DNA from: Henricia sp. BOLD:AAB3569
Taxonomy: Eukaryota > Echinodermata > Asteroidea > Spinulosida > Echinasteridae
Assembly (NCBI GenBank): GCA_037783545.1
Contig: JBBELK010000317.1
Span: 930,001-994,000, forward strand
Direction: 5' to 3'
DNA length: 64,000 nt
The translations under genes and the position numbers were made by a program. A model generated the notes under the pieces. That model was not told where the DNA came from and made no database searches. It worked only from the letters and a program-made list of their open reading frames with translations. This document shows, piece by piece, positions 11,100 to 22,700 of this stretch (position 1 is its first letter; each line of letters starts with the position of its first letter).

Positions 11100-11315
11100 A
11101 AGGACACGTGATTTATCCGAACCAGAAATCTTGTTCGGATAAATCACGTGACCTTGATTTTTAAAAAAATGCTCAAAAACGGCCAAATTTTGTGGTTTCT
11201 TTTCAGGTTCTCTTCAGTCTATTTCGGAAAGACTTTCAGAATCATGTATGTGTCTATTTAGAGCCCAAAACAGCCCAACAAAGCCGGTTTGTCCATTTAA
11301 AGTAGGCCTAGGCCT
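11100..11315 (-). mobile_element. Partial copy of the TTAAAGGGACA MITE family
   Basis: The reverse complement matches 26158-26330: shared runs are AAATCACGTGACCTTGATTT, GGCCAAATTTTGT and CTTTCAGAAT, ending in AACAAAGCCGGTTTGTCC. One end is missing. A short local inverted repeat around AAATCACGTG (11107-11155) lies at the broken side. Confidence 0.6.
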
Positions 11316-11659
11316 ACATAGCCATTGGTTGTATAGGCAACAAAAGGTGACGTATTATATTCATTTCGGATTTCCATCCATGCTTTAGAATTACAGAGTG
11401 CGAACTAGATGTACAGTTTACATCGTATGAACGTACGTGCAGTAGGCCTAAACCTTGGTGTATATAATTCGACAGCTTGTGCATGCTGCTAAATAACTTG
11501 CTTTGCTAATGAGCATGCGCAGTTGAGAGTACAGACAATTCGAGAATTGCGAACAAGATGGACTACCCGAAACTAAACGAGATAAATAATTTTCTGCCAT
11601 GAAAACGTTGGTTACTGATTGTGCTAGTTTATTCCATATCCCCTTCGACCACACACTAT

Positions 11660-11738
11660 GAGCAACTAACAATGGAAATTAGGCACAAACTATTGTTATT
11701 AACAACGGTGTGTGCCCAATTTCCATTGTTAGTTGCTC
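11660..11738. mobile_element. Short fold-back element
   Basis: GAGCAACTAACAATGGAAAT is followed about 50 bp later by its near-perfect complement ending in TTAGTTGCTC. The ~30 bp arms would form a hairpin. No second copy was seen in the window. Confidence 0.55.
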
Positions 11739-12084
11739 TAACACCGTGTTTACACTTGAACCGTTAAAGGTGGATACAGACCCAGCATTTTTAAACTCAA
11801 CATTTTCCGCGTTTACCTGTCAGGTTTTGCGGCACTAATGCCATATTGGTCAATTAAATCTACTACACGGCGGGCAGGTGTGTATATTTGTTTAAATGGA
11901 CTTCTTTTTCTGTCCAAATTCCTGTGAATGAAAGAGATTTCTGTGCTTAAATAATAATAGAGGCTAAAAAGGGGCTGTACTATCAGATACATGTATACAT
12001 ATAACATGAAAGAAGAAAATTGGAGAAAGAAAAAAAAAGTTGGTTTAATACATACTCGCTAAATAAACAACCGTTGAAATAAAT

Positions 12085-12361
12085 CTTACATCAGCGATAC
12101 ACGCCTCAGAATGAGGTGATTATGTCCTCTCTCCAACCCTGGTACAGGAAACGTAGAATTGTCAGTATACCAAGGAAATGACCCAACGTCCTTTTCTCAC
12201 ACTTATGAAGAGGAAGTGATACAAAAAGAAAGTACATGTAGTTCTGATTATATATAACTCAGATAGGAAGAGGCAGTTTCATGTGTTGTACTTGAAACTG
12301 ATAGAAACGTGTGGTGTGTTGAACGCTCTTGATAAAAACAATTTCACATTCGTCTTTGAAA
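12085..12361 (+). promoter_or_regulatory. Conserved promoter of receptor copy C
   Basis: Matches the copy B promoter. It has GAAGAGGAAGTGATACAAAA (ETS/PU.1-like core), a TATA-like TTATATATAA at about 12248-12257, ~105 bp before the ATG, then AGATAGGAAGAGGCAGTTTC. Conservation of spacing as well as sequence supports function. Confidence 0.6.
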
Positions 12362-14872
12362 ATGGCGATCATTTATGCACTTAAACAACACTTGGTTATT
12401 AGTATCATGTGCGTTTTAGCCAAAGCAGACTTTTTCACCGAAAATCCGATGGATTTGACCGTGACTGTCGGAGCTGAAGCACATTTCTGGTGCTCTACCG
12501 AACAGACTTTTACATGCACAGAAATGAACTGGGTTTTCTCTAACTCACTGGACGAAGGCGATCCGTTCGGTAGCATTGGAACGTGCCGAACTCCAACCTT
12601 ACGCGATCTTTCATCGCAACATAGGTTTTCCATCACGTTTGAACTCGGTCGGTACGGTTTACACATAACGAACGTTAGCTATGGAGACACTGGGCGATAT
12701 GCGTGCTGGGTAGTTCGTCAGCCAGAGGGGAACGGCCAAACTCTTAGGGAGTATTCAGATATCGGGATTCTTCAAGTCACAACGCCCTTGCCTCAACCTC
12801 GGTGCACACTTCTACCCGAAGTCGCTGCGGTATACGATATGGTATCTCTCAAATGTCTCGTCCCAGAGGGAGGGCACGAATCTGTGAGACTTACATGGCT
12901 CTTTGGACAATCAAGTCGAAGTTCGCCTAACATAAATCCCGGGCTCAGCTTCACACAAAGGCATCAATTACTAGAAGAAGACAACTACCGACGGTTTACA
13001 TGCATCGCGGGTCCCGATCAACACAGTGGACCCAACTGCACTTTGGTTCCTTTGCAGATTCCCATGAAGGTTACTCTTCGTTATGTATCATCCGGCTTTG
13101 AAGACAGTCTAAATGAGACAACAGCGACATTCGTCTGCGATTCAGAGGCTGTGCCGCCAGCAACCGATTACAGGTGGACTGTTGAGGAGCAAGATCCTGC
13201 TACAAACAATTGGATGTTTCCAGACACCTTTAATGTGAAACTAATAGACTCTGACAGAACCCTTGTTATTTCGCTTGTGGGGAACACCCAAAGGAGAATA
13301 CGAGTCTCCTGCACAGCTTTTAACGACGTTGGTTTGACTAATACAAGCGATCCTATTTTCCTAATCCACTGCAACTCTGGATCTTTAGTTACCAAAGTGG
13401 ACATGTGCCACAATCTCCTCCCGCTCACCACAACGACGTCGACTTCTCCAACTGATACAACTGTTCAGTTCAGGCCCACAAAAAACAGTGGTGGTAAGCA
13501 ATCATCAAACGATGAACTGATTATTATAATCGGAGTTGTTTTAGCCATTTTCGCGCTGATCATCTTGGTGTTCATTTTCTGTTTGTTAATCGTCAGACAC
13601 AGAAGATCAAAGAAGGCAAAGAAACAGTTAGCGGAGACTTATCCTTTGCCAGGTGTGACTTTCACTTCTCAAGAAGATGAGGTTAAGATCCATTCTGGAG
13701 CAAACGAGTTAAAGACCGCGCCCAAGACAGACAAAGCCTTATCCCAAGCGTCTGTCGGGTATGAGTCGGTCGGCTACCAAGAGTATGATGTGGAATTGAC
13801 CCGACGTCTCCTGAACACCCGAACAGGAGATACACCTGAATGGGTACCCGAGGATGCGTATGCTGATGTTGATCAAAAATCAGCCTCACCAGCGACGGAA
13901 TCACAACCGGTTCAAAGCGACTCTTTAATGTATGCTTCAGTTGGCGAGGAATCGGCGCATGGCAACAGACGACCAACGGACCACTTCACTACATACGAAT
14001 CAGTCGGAGAAGCAGCCTCACCCCAAACATATGAATCAGTAGATACAACCATACCACCACATAGTTCAGAAGTTGCATCTGCACATGCTGTAAAAAGAGT
14101 TTGCATTGTTACACCAACGATTCACTTGTCCAACGAAACGAGCGGTCAAGCAATCTATACTTTGCCAGACAAGACAGTAAAATCCAAGTCTAAGTCTCAA
14201 GAAGTCAAAGTCATCGCACCGAGAACGGAATCGGTTGAGGATGAGTTATCGGTTGGTGGGGATTCTGACTCGCTAGACGTTGTCTACGCCAAGCCTGATA
14301 AAACACGCAAGACGTCTGGGGAACAAAACAACGGCATTCCGAGCACAGTAAACCAGAAAAAGGCACCCTCTCCAAAATCTCAAAATACCATCGATGTTGT
14401 TTACGCCATGCCGGACAAGTCTCGCCATAAGTCTTTAGATACCCATCGTAATTCCATGGACACGGACGTAGCAAGCGATAACAGCCCACAAGACCCATCC
14501 GCCTCGACTCTCCCATCTGATGCTTGCTCTAAGAATCCCGTCGAACATTCCTCCAAACCCGGAAAGCCACAGCGGTCTTTGAGCTCCCGCATAGTGGGAG
14601 CAGCTGTAATGAGAGGCCAGAAGCAAAACAAAGCTCAGTTTAACAGAAGCTTGTCAGCAGAGATCGTGGATAGCAGACAGGACGAATCTGCCCTCTACGC
14701 GAAGCCGGACAAGTCCCCTTCTCGCAAGGGAAACGACTCGAAGACGAATCATGACAAAAAGGCGCCTATGTCAATTTATGCAATGCCCGATAAAAGGCGT
14801 AACGTTAAAACTGCAAAATACCAGACCGACGTGGACAACGAACCAGATTATGCACTACCCGATACAAACTAA
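12362..14872 (+). CDS. Single-exon three-Ig-domain receptor with YxxPDK/ITIM-like tail (copy C)
   Basis: A tandem paralogue of copy B, 836 residues, one exon, starting at the conserved ATG (AAAATGGCG). It has the same layout: signal peptide 1-22, three Ig-like domains with their paired cysteines, Thr-rich stalk, transmembrane helix about 386-411, and a ~420-residue cytoplasmic tail. Tail tyrosines include VGYESV (~467), YADV (~499), LMYASV (~523), TTYESV (~544, ITSM-like TxYxxV) and TYESV (~557), then YxxP sites near 598, 642, 681, 779, 806 and 830, five of them YxxPDK. It thus has more ITIM/ITSM-like sites than copy B and one more YxxPDK unit. In copy B an in-frame deletion fuses the last two PDK units. 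Being intronless in an intron-rich genome suggests a retrocopy origin followed by tandem duplication; that is inference. Confidence 0.87.
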   Translation: MAIIYALKQHLVISIMCVLAKADFFTENPMDLTVTVGAEAHFWCSTEQTFTCTEMNWVFSNSLDEGDPFGSIGTCRTPTLRDLSSQHRFSITFELGRYGLHITNVSYGDTGRYACWVVRQPEGNGQTLREYSDIGILQVTTPLPQPRCTLLPEVAAVYDMVSLKCLVPEGGHESVRLTWLFGQSSRSSPNINPGLSFTQRHQLLEEDNYRRFTCIAGPDQHSGPNCTLVPLQIPMKVTLRYVSSGFEDSLNETTATFVCDSEAVPPATDYRWTVEEQDPATNNWMFPDTFNVKLIDSDRTLVISLVGNTQRRIRVSCTAFNDVGLTNTSDPIFLIHCNSGSLVTKVDMCHNLLPLTTTTSTSPTDTTVQFRPTKNSGGKQSSNDELIIIIGVVLAIFALIILVFIFCLLIVRHRRSKKAKKQLAETYPLPGVTFTSQEDEVKIHSGANELKTAPKTDKALSQASVGYESVGYQEYDVELTRRLLNTRTGDTPEWVPEDAYADVDQKSASPATESQPVQSDSLMYASVGEESAHGNRRPTDHFTTYESVGEAASPQTYESVDTTIPPHSSEVASAHAVKRVCIVTPTIHLSNETSGQAIYTLPDKTVKSKSKSQEVKVIAPRTESVEDELSVGGDSDSLDVVYAKPDKTRKTSGEQNNGIPSTVNQKKAPSPKSQNTIDVVYAMPDKSRHKSLDTHRNSMDTDVASDNSPQDPSASTLPSDACSKNPVEHSSKPGKPQRSLSSRIVGAAVMRGQKQNKAQFNRSLSAEIVDSRQDESALYAKPDKSPSRKGNDSKTNHDKKAPMSIYAMPDKRRNVKTAKYQTDVDNEPDYALPDTN

Positions 14873-15635
14873 CATTATTTTGGTGTCATTTAGAATTTTA
14901 GATACATATATAAAAACTAAGATAGCTTGTACATATAGGGCTTTTTCTTGTTTTACTTAAGGCTTTTTAAAATCTACTATTAAACCGAGGGAAAGTTTTT
15001 AACCAAAGTCAAGGTCTGGGTAACATGTTTGTGATATCCTCCTGTCAAAATAAGCATTTAACGAGGATTAGAATCAAGCGACTAGTTTAATGATACATAC
15101 TACATTTCGTGTATGCACTTTTGCGGTTTTGGACACTGTTTTCTTTTTGATAATAGAAAAAAAGAAAAATGATACCAGATTATAAAACTAAAATAACTGA
15201 ATGGTTTACTATATAGTTGTACGTGTAGTAATATGGCCAACGTACTCTAAATTATGTTGAATTTTCAGAAATATGCTAATTTATATTATAGTACAAAGAT
15301 GACATGATGCCTGTAAATAAACAAAAGAAAATTCTTTGGTAATTTTTTAAAATCTATAAGCCATTAGACCAAGTATTACGCCATCTGCGTGATCAGACGA
15401 GTGCATGTACAATTCTTATGGAGTAATTTCGGCGTTATTTATAAGCCTGTGAAAATGACATCAACATTACAATTCCATTGCACATGGGATTTCGTTAATT
15501 TGCTATTTTTATATACATGGATGCTGTTTGGTAATATAGGTTTTCTCGCTCGAATTCATCAGAAATGCATTCGATTTCGTTTGTGGAAGTACCGTGATGT
15601 ATACGTGTGCTGGAAAAACAAAATTGAATGCACTC
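14873..15635 (+). other. 3' UTR and flank of receptor copy C
   Basis: Collinear with the flanks of copies A and B. AATAAA lies at 15316-15321 after CCTGT, at the same relative place as in the other copies. The flank is interrupted at about 15636 by a mobile element and resumes near 16270 with the TGAAACT repeats seen at 1325-1355 and 9001-9030. Confidence 0.5.
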
Positions 15636-16100
15636 TTTTAAGATAGTATACATTATTGGTAAACTGTTACAAATAGTTTCATCCCCCTGTGTGATTGAAG
15701 ATATTCATGATCAAAACCAACCTGAGCAAAAACCAGCTCCGTACGTCGTCTAACTTTTGAGAAAACAGTCAAAAAAGAGTGTACGGTCATTTCGCCCCCA
15801 AACCACTTCGCCCCGAACCACTTCGCCCCGAACCACTTCGCCCCGAACCACTTCGCCCCGAACCACTTCGCCCTGAACCACGGCCTGTGCACGAAGTTAT
15901 TTTAGGGTGAAGTGGCTTTAGGCGAAGTAGTATTTGAACGAAGTGGTTTGGGGGCAAAATGGCATTTGGGCAAAGTGGTTTAGGACAAAGTGGTCCAGGG
16001 CGAAATGGTTTTGGGGCGAATTTATTTTACGTCTCGCGAGCAAAAATAATTGTTTTGCTCATTTCTCAAAGACTATAACACTTCAGACAAAACCATTCCA
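15636..16100 (-). mobile_element. Element with internal CGCCCC(G/A)AACCACTT minisatellite (copy 1)
   Basis: A central array of an ~18 bp unit (CTTCGCCCCGAACCA, about five near-perfect copies at 15788-15880) is followed by inverted, degenerate units (AAGTGGTTTGGGGGCAAAAT). Both flanks match, in inverse orientation, a second element at 58728-59150, including the CAAAGACTATA and CAGGTTGGTTTT-type blocks. The conserved flanks with different internal arrays show a dispersed element carrying a variable minisatellite rather than a simple repeat. Confidence 0.7.
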
Positions 16101-16771
16101 GGAGAAGTTTTCTGCCGTCGTCATGTTTATATCGTGTAATTTATGTGTAAATCTGTGAACATTTCTGATTCTTAGAGATACCAATCATGTGTACTGCCTT
16201 TAAATAATTGAAGGATGATCCTAAACTGCGTTCAAATTTGAACTAAAACGAGCGCATCTGAAACGAACTTGGGAGGTACTTTGAACGAGAAAACCTATAT
16301 TTTTGCCTTTCTGAAACTCTTTCTGGAACTGAAACTATTTAATGATGCATTTGTATAGCGAAACAGAAAACAAATTCGTGAGTCGCTGACAATGTCTTAG
16401 TATAATTATGCGTTTCGATGATTAATTGTGCAATTTGCACCTTGCAAATGACAAAGTCAATATGCTGATGACTTGAAATTCTGCAAAAAAATGTTTGTTT
16501 CATCTGTTTCTATATTTTAGTACACTGGCTTCCCAAATTGAAGTTTCAATTTGTGAATTAGTAGCATCATCGCACACGTGACTAAACCTCGGAGACGTTT
16601 ATCGGTGATCGTCATTTTGCAGAACAATTTCTGGACACATAATGCACAGAACTTTGATTATTTATTGCGACAAATTAGAACTTTTTGCGAAACCACGTTT
16701 AACAACTATATACTAAAACTGTAGCTTTGGGTTGACTTGTTGGGTAGTGCATGCTGAGGAAGGGTGTAGCG

Positions 16772-19700
16772 ATGATGCGAATGTGGCGTCGTGTAACATG
16801 TCTACTTCTTGGTAAGTTTTACACGGCGATTTGCGACTCACAGCAAGACACATCTGACTCGCGAGTCAATTTAGCTAATTGTTTATAATAATAATAATAA
16901 AACGGTGCTTATATAGCGCATTATATGTCCATAGACATCTCAAGGCGCTGTACAAATATTTCACACATTACCCAATAAAAATGTTTTGTTATTAAACCTA
17001 ACATCTAATTACATCTAAAAAGATAAGTTTTCAGTGATGATTTAAATTCATTTAAAGACTGTACACATCTAACAGACAATGGGAGCTCATTCCAAAGTTT
17101 GGGAGCAGCCGCTGAAAATGACCTATCACCGTATGATGTTGATGTTTTGACTACTGTCAGTAGATGCTTATTGCATGACCTTAGATTGCGTGTTGGCGCG
17201 TAATTTGACAATAATTTAGCAAGATAACCCGGTGCTAACCCATTGATGGCCTTATATGTCAATAACAAAATCTTAAATGAAATTCGCTTTCGAACTGACA
17301 ACCAATGCAAATGTCTGAGGACCGGTGTTATATGAGAGTGCTTTTTCGCCCTTACAACCATTCTAGCGGCCGCATTTTGAACCTGCTGCAATTTAGCTAT
17401 CTGTGCTTTGTGACATTCGATCTCACGGATCCTCTTTCAAAAAGCAAGAAATCTGTCGTAAATTCCATTTACAGGACAAGTATAGCTTCACTGACTGGAA
17501 TTATTGTCGTCGCTATAAAATAGGCTACAGTTTGTTTTTGTGTTCGTTTGTCTTTTTTTACATGATATTGAAATTTAATCCAGAAACGGTTATGCTGACA
17601 AAGGACATTTTATTTTATTATTTAAAACGGCAAAACGTAAAATGCTCAGACGAAAAGGCAGAAATCGGACGCAACAATTTGATAGTAAATTTGACAAAAT
17701 ATATTTAGGTTATCACACAATTGAACGAGACGAGACAATAAAAGGTCAAAATGGCACAATATAACAGGAAATGGTGTAGTAATTCTAAATAACAATACCG
17801 CCCTTAGAATAACAGAACAGTCCCAACTTCCCGTCTGTCAGGAAACGCCTGTAAAAATACAGATTTGTTTTGTAAGTGTATAACCGACCCTAAATATTAG
17901 TGTCATTCAAGCAACGGGGAATTAATGTATATTGCTCGCTTTCGTTTGTGACAGGTTTATCGCTTCTCAGTGGCGAATTGAGTGCAGGTAAAAACTACTT
18001 TTGTTTGCATTTTTACAAGAGCTTTTTGCAAACAACAAGATAAAAAAATAGACTAATAAAGTCAAAACGCCACTCTTTGTGTGTTGCAAAGGTTACTGGG
18101 TCTATACACTAAAACCAGTGAACTGTTTCCTTGCGCTTCACCAATGGAAAGGGCAGATTGCCAGCAAATGTTTAGACCCAATTACCATGGAAGTTGACGT
18201 CACTAGTCTATAATAACCTTATGACCAGATATACATATGTCGTTTGCAATAAGCCACAATTTTACTTCTTGGGTTGTCAAGCTAAAAGCCCACTCAAAGT
18301 GTTGATATAGCAATGGTAACAAACGCGACGTGAGCTAAAACGTCTTTCCAAGATGGTATACAGTACTTTTTGTAATAAATTCTAAGAACTGATTTTCTTA
18401 ATTATTTTTACCCAAAACCATGAGGCTGGATTTTGAAGGTTTTTTTTTCAGCATTCATGCATCCATGTATACCTGGAATTTCTGGAGATTAGTTTGCTAT
18501 TATTTAGGGAATAAAAGTGGGTTTGGCCAGTCTTAAATATACGTTTAAAACCGGATAGGGGCCTGGACGAGTGATTGTCAAATTTTGTACCGTGGGGTAC
18601 CGTGGCCGAGTGGTTATGGCCATTGACTCGCAATCATGGGTGAAAACTTGGGGTTGCGGGTTCGAATCCGGGTTCGAATCCGGCTGCGGTACCTGTGCCC
18701 TTGGGCAAGGCACTCAACCACACTTGCTCCATCCTTCGGAAGGGATGTAAAGCCGTTGGTCCATTGTGCTAGGTAATGGTAACGCACTCTAAAGATCCCA
18801 GAGCATTCTTTCGTGAAGAGCAAGGGGATTCCCCGGTGTCTCTGGCCATTTATAATTCTAATTATTCATGGGTTTCCTCACGCTTACGAGTGACAGTGCA
18901 ATGAGCACTGTTGAGGAATCCTTGGTATGAATACCAGAAAGAAATAATAATAATAATAATAATAATAGCCCGAGCCATTATCACTTGACGAGTAGGACTG
19001 GCCAAACCTACTTTAAAATTTATTCCCATTCATAAATACCTTTTTTGTTTAAATCGGTAAAACTCACCAATATTTCTCGATAATCTTGTCGTTTTGCCAT
19101 GTTTCGGTGCAAATTTTGCTTTCGGGCGCGTGCAGTTTCTGTGTGCGTGCAGTTTCTGTGTGCGTGTGCGTGCTCCATACGCGCTGAATAGGGCGCGGGC
19201 CGGGCTAAAGTGTTTAAGACTGACCAGTCTTTATCGTCCGTTTAAGATTTGCCACGTGACGTGCTCTCAGCCAATAGGGATGCGTAAACTGTCTAAGTTA
19301 TTTATGAATTTTAGATACATGTAAGACTTTATTCCTGGAATACATGTTGTTTTTATCTTGTAAATGACATAATGCAGTACTTTTATTTTTAATTTATAGC
19401 ATACATAGTCATACATGCGTAACGTTTCACGGCGGCCGTACGCAGTTGAAACGCAAATACAATCAAATAATGTTTAAAGTAATATGTTAATTTTTACACA
19501 GATAAATGGAGGTCCGCCGATCCATGTGATACTGCGGTGTGTATAGATTTCATTGACGAACAACCTAGTAAGTAACTAATATGGTATTCGTTCGTTCAAT
19601 GTGGTTCTTTAGTGTAATTACAATTACATAATTTTAACCTGTTAGAAAGTTAGAGAGTATCGAACTTTTTAAGTTGTCTTTCTTTGTTAACCCATTGTTA

Positions 19701-22700
19701 GAATTACACTTAGAATCGGCATATAATTATAAAACTAAGAAAGTACGAGTGATTACTTGTATGTTGAAGTCAACACCAAGTGTAGATTTTCTAAAGATTT
19801 TCTAAAATGTTAAATTTGTGCCTTTTGAAATCAGATTTTGAAGTGTGTTCTACGAAAAAAATGCGTTCGTCGTATCGGGCACTCTCTGTTTTCTGTCAGC
19901 TATTCTAATGAATGACAGTTTTGTCTGTGATCCAGATTTTGACGTGTGTTCTTCAAACCCTTGTCAAAACAATGGGGAATGCGTGGATCTGTTCATCGAG
20001 TACGGATGCAACTGCCAACCCGGATTCACAGGAGTCAACTGCGAGAAAAGTATGCCTTTAAAAAAAAATGACCTCCTCATACTGCCCCTACCACATAATG
20101 TTTATGCACACCATCCAGTTTTTGTTGGCGTACGTTACGGTAGTGGTATTTAAATTCCCTTTACGCCTAAAGCAGCCTTTTGTGATTGGATGGTCACGTC
20201 ATTTATTTAATCCAATTACATCGTCAATTTGGGGTTCATTTATGAATATTTATATGTTAGTGGAGTCTAGACTAAAATACAAGTCGTCGTTTAATGGATC
20301 AGTTGGAAAATAAGGTCATATTTGGTATAAAAAAAATCGCCTTTTGAGTAAATTCGACAGAACAGCCATTTTTCTGAGTAAACAAGAGTTTTCTGGAGTT
20401 TGTTCCTGACAATATTATCGTAAATTTAGTAACTGCATGACACCTTGAAGGTGGAAAGATTACAGCTACGTTTCGCTACATTTTTATTTTTAAATGATCA
20501 CCGTGCTCCACTAATATAATGGAGATAACAAAAAAACAGTTTTGTATTTCGAAGACATACGCTTCTCAAATCGACTCATAGTCCACGTGATTCGATTCGT
20601 TCATTCCACTTAATAGAAGACAAAAGGTGTGCTTCAGTGACCAATCCGTGTTGGAATGGTGGAAAATGCGTCGACTCAGTGGAAGGTTTCTGGTGCGCAT
20701 GCGCAGAGGGATTTACTGGAGCCAGATGTGAAACAGGTTCGTATGTTAAGGTTGTTTTTGCCCTTACCCGACGTAATTATTAACACTGTATACTCAGTGC
20801 TTTCCCGAGACACTATGAAAACTTCATAGCGTGCACTGAGTATACAGTGTTAATAATTACGTCGGGTAAGGGCAAAAACAACCTTAACATTCAATTTCCC
20901 CGACGCAAGTCCAAAATCAACCTCTGAGGTTCGTATGTGTCTGCTTTCTCTTTGGTTAATATGTTATACTGCATACACTGTAAAAAGTGACTCTACATCA
21001 TGCACGTGATTCTACCAAGCTCATGCACCTGAAGTAAAAATGTTGCGCTGAGCAATGTATACGCCTCATGGTGAGGCGAGTTTCACCTCATGTTGAGGTG
21101 ACTGTCACTTCATGTTGAGGCGAGTGTCACCTCAAGTGTTTCATGTGCCTGGTGTGATAGTCAAAGATTAAATGGAAACACTTCATGTGCGAGAGATGAA
21201 ATTATTTTCAGTAAAAACTTTTTGATTGTCAATCATCTTACACCTCAGGTGCAACACATGCTGCTCAGCACGCTCTGACCACCACTTCACACACCTGAAG
21301 TGACCATTCAATTTTACTTTTTAAATTTTCCGGCCCCACACGTGCATGAGACGCGAGTTAACAAATTAAACCATCACTTGATGCACATGAGGAACAGTGG
21401 TTTGATCTACTTGAGCTACTTGGGGTGCTAGTCACTAACACATCAGGTACCTCATCCATAAGCAGTTACCTGCCTCATGTGTTCATGATTTTGGGACAAA
21501 AATGTGCTAGTGAAATTTTTACAATGTACGAAACGTAAATTAGGCATTTTGGCCGTTCTTAAACCATTATGAAATTGACATCGACCCGATGATCGATAGG
21601 ATAAAATCTTTTGTCAAATGGAGAGGAAATGTGGCCAATTGTACTTTGGCCAATTGTCCGCTCCGCTGACGCGAAGTAGGAAGTTGTACACGTGGATCAC
21701 TGCAGTGGCGGATCAAGCCTCATTAAAATACAGGAATACAATGGATTTCAGGGGGTCCGACCCCTGAATTATATTGTATTCCTGTATTTTGATGAGGCTG
21801 GATCCGCCACTGCACTTACCATAAATACGTGTACAATAGACGGATATCCAACAGCAAATGGCTAGAAAAGGGGTTAATTAATATGGAAAAACCGATAAAA
21901 TGTATTATTGTGCCTCGTAGCTCAGCTGCATGGTAGAGTATTTTTTTCTGAGTGCCGGAGGTCTCTGGTTCGAATCCCGACAAGGACCATATGCTTTTTT
22001 TCCTCATCTCAATTTTAATAATTTTTTAGAATAATTATTATAAATGAATTTTGTTTTTCAGAAATTGACGGCTGCTTAACTAACCCGTGTAAAAATAGGG
22101 GCCTTTGTGTGAAATATGGAAGCAGTTACCTGTGCGACTGTGTTTTGGGGTACACGGGAGATAATTGCGAAATAGGTTAGAATTTTGTTTATTAAATGTG
22201 CTTCTAATGACGTTAGCTCTAAATCATCAAGTAATATTAAATTCAAATGCCATTTATTTAAAACATGCGTTTCGTGTTTCAATTTCCTGTATATCATTTT
22301 AGATGAAGACGACTGTGCGTTGACATTTGAATCGTGTTCAAACCACGGAGAATGTACAGATTTGGTTATTGGGTTTTCCTGCAGGTGCGCGGAGGGATAC
22401 ACTGGCAATCGCTGTGAAACAGGTGATTGTTTATCTCGGATAGATTTTGCATCACGGGAAGAATTTGACTGTAAACCTTAAAAGAAAAAAAATTATGAAT
22501 TAAAAAAAAATACAATATGTTTTACAGCTCAAATGATAAAGAAGCTGCCCTAGGGAGTCGGAAGTCTCTATAGACCCTATCGAATAGCTGCCATCTTGTG
22601 GGGCACCTTCTGTTACTTAAACTGCTTACAACAATGTAAGGACAATATGTGCAACCATGCATGTCTTCAAGGAACAAAAACTGCACCACAAAATGGCGGC

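Noticed and set aside
15653..15892. - strand ORF with repeated AKWFG units
   Set aside because: It is the translation of the CGCCCCGAACCACTT minisatellite; the second element copy does not keep it.
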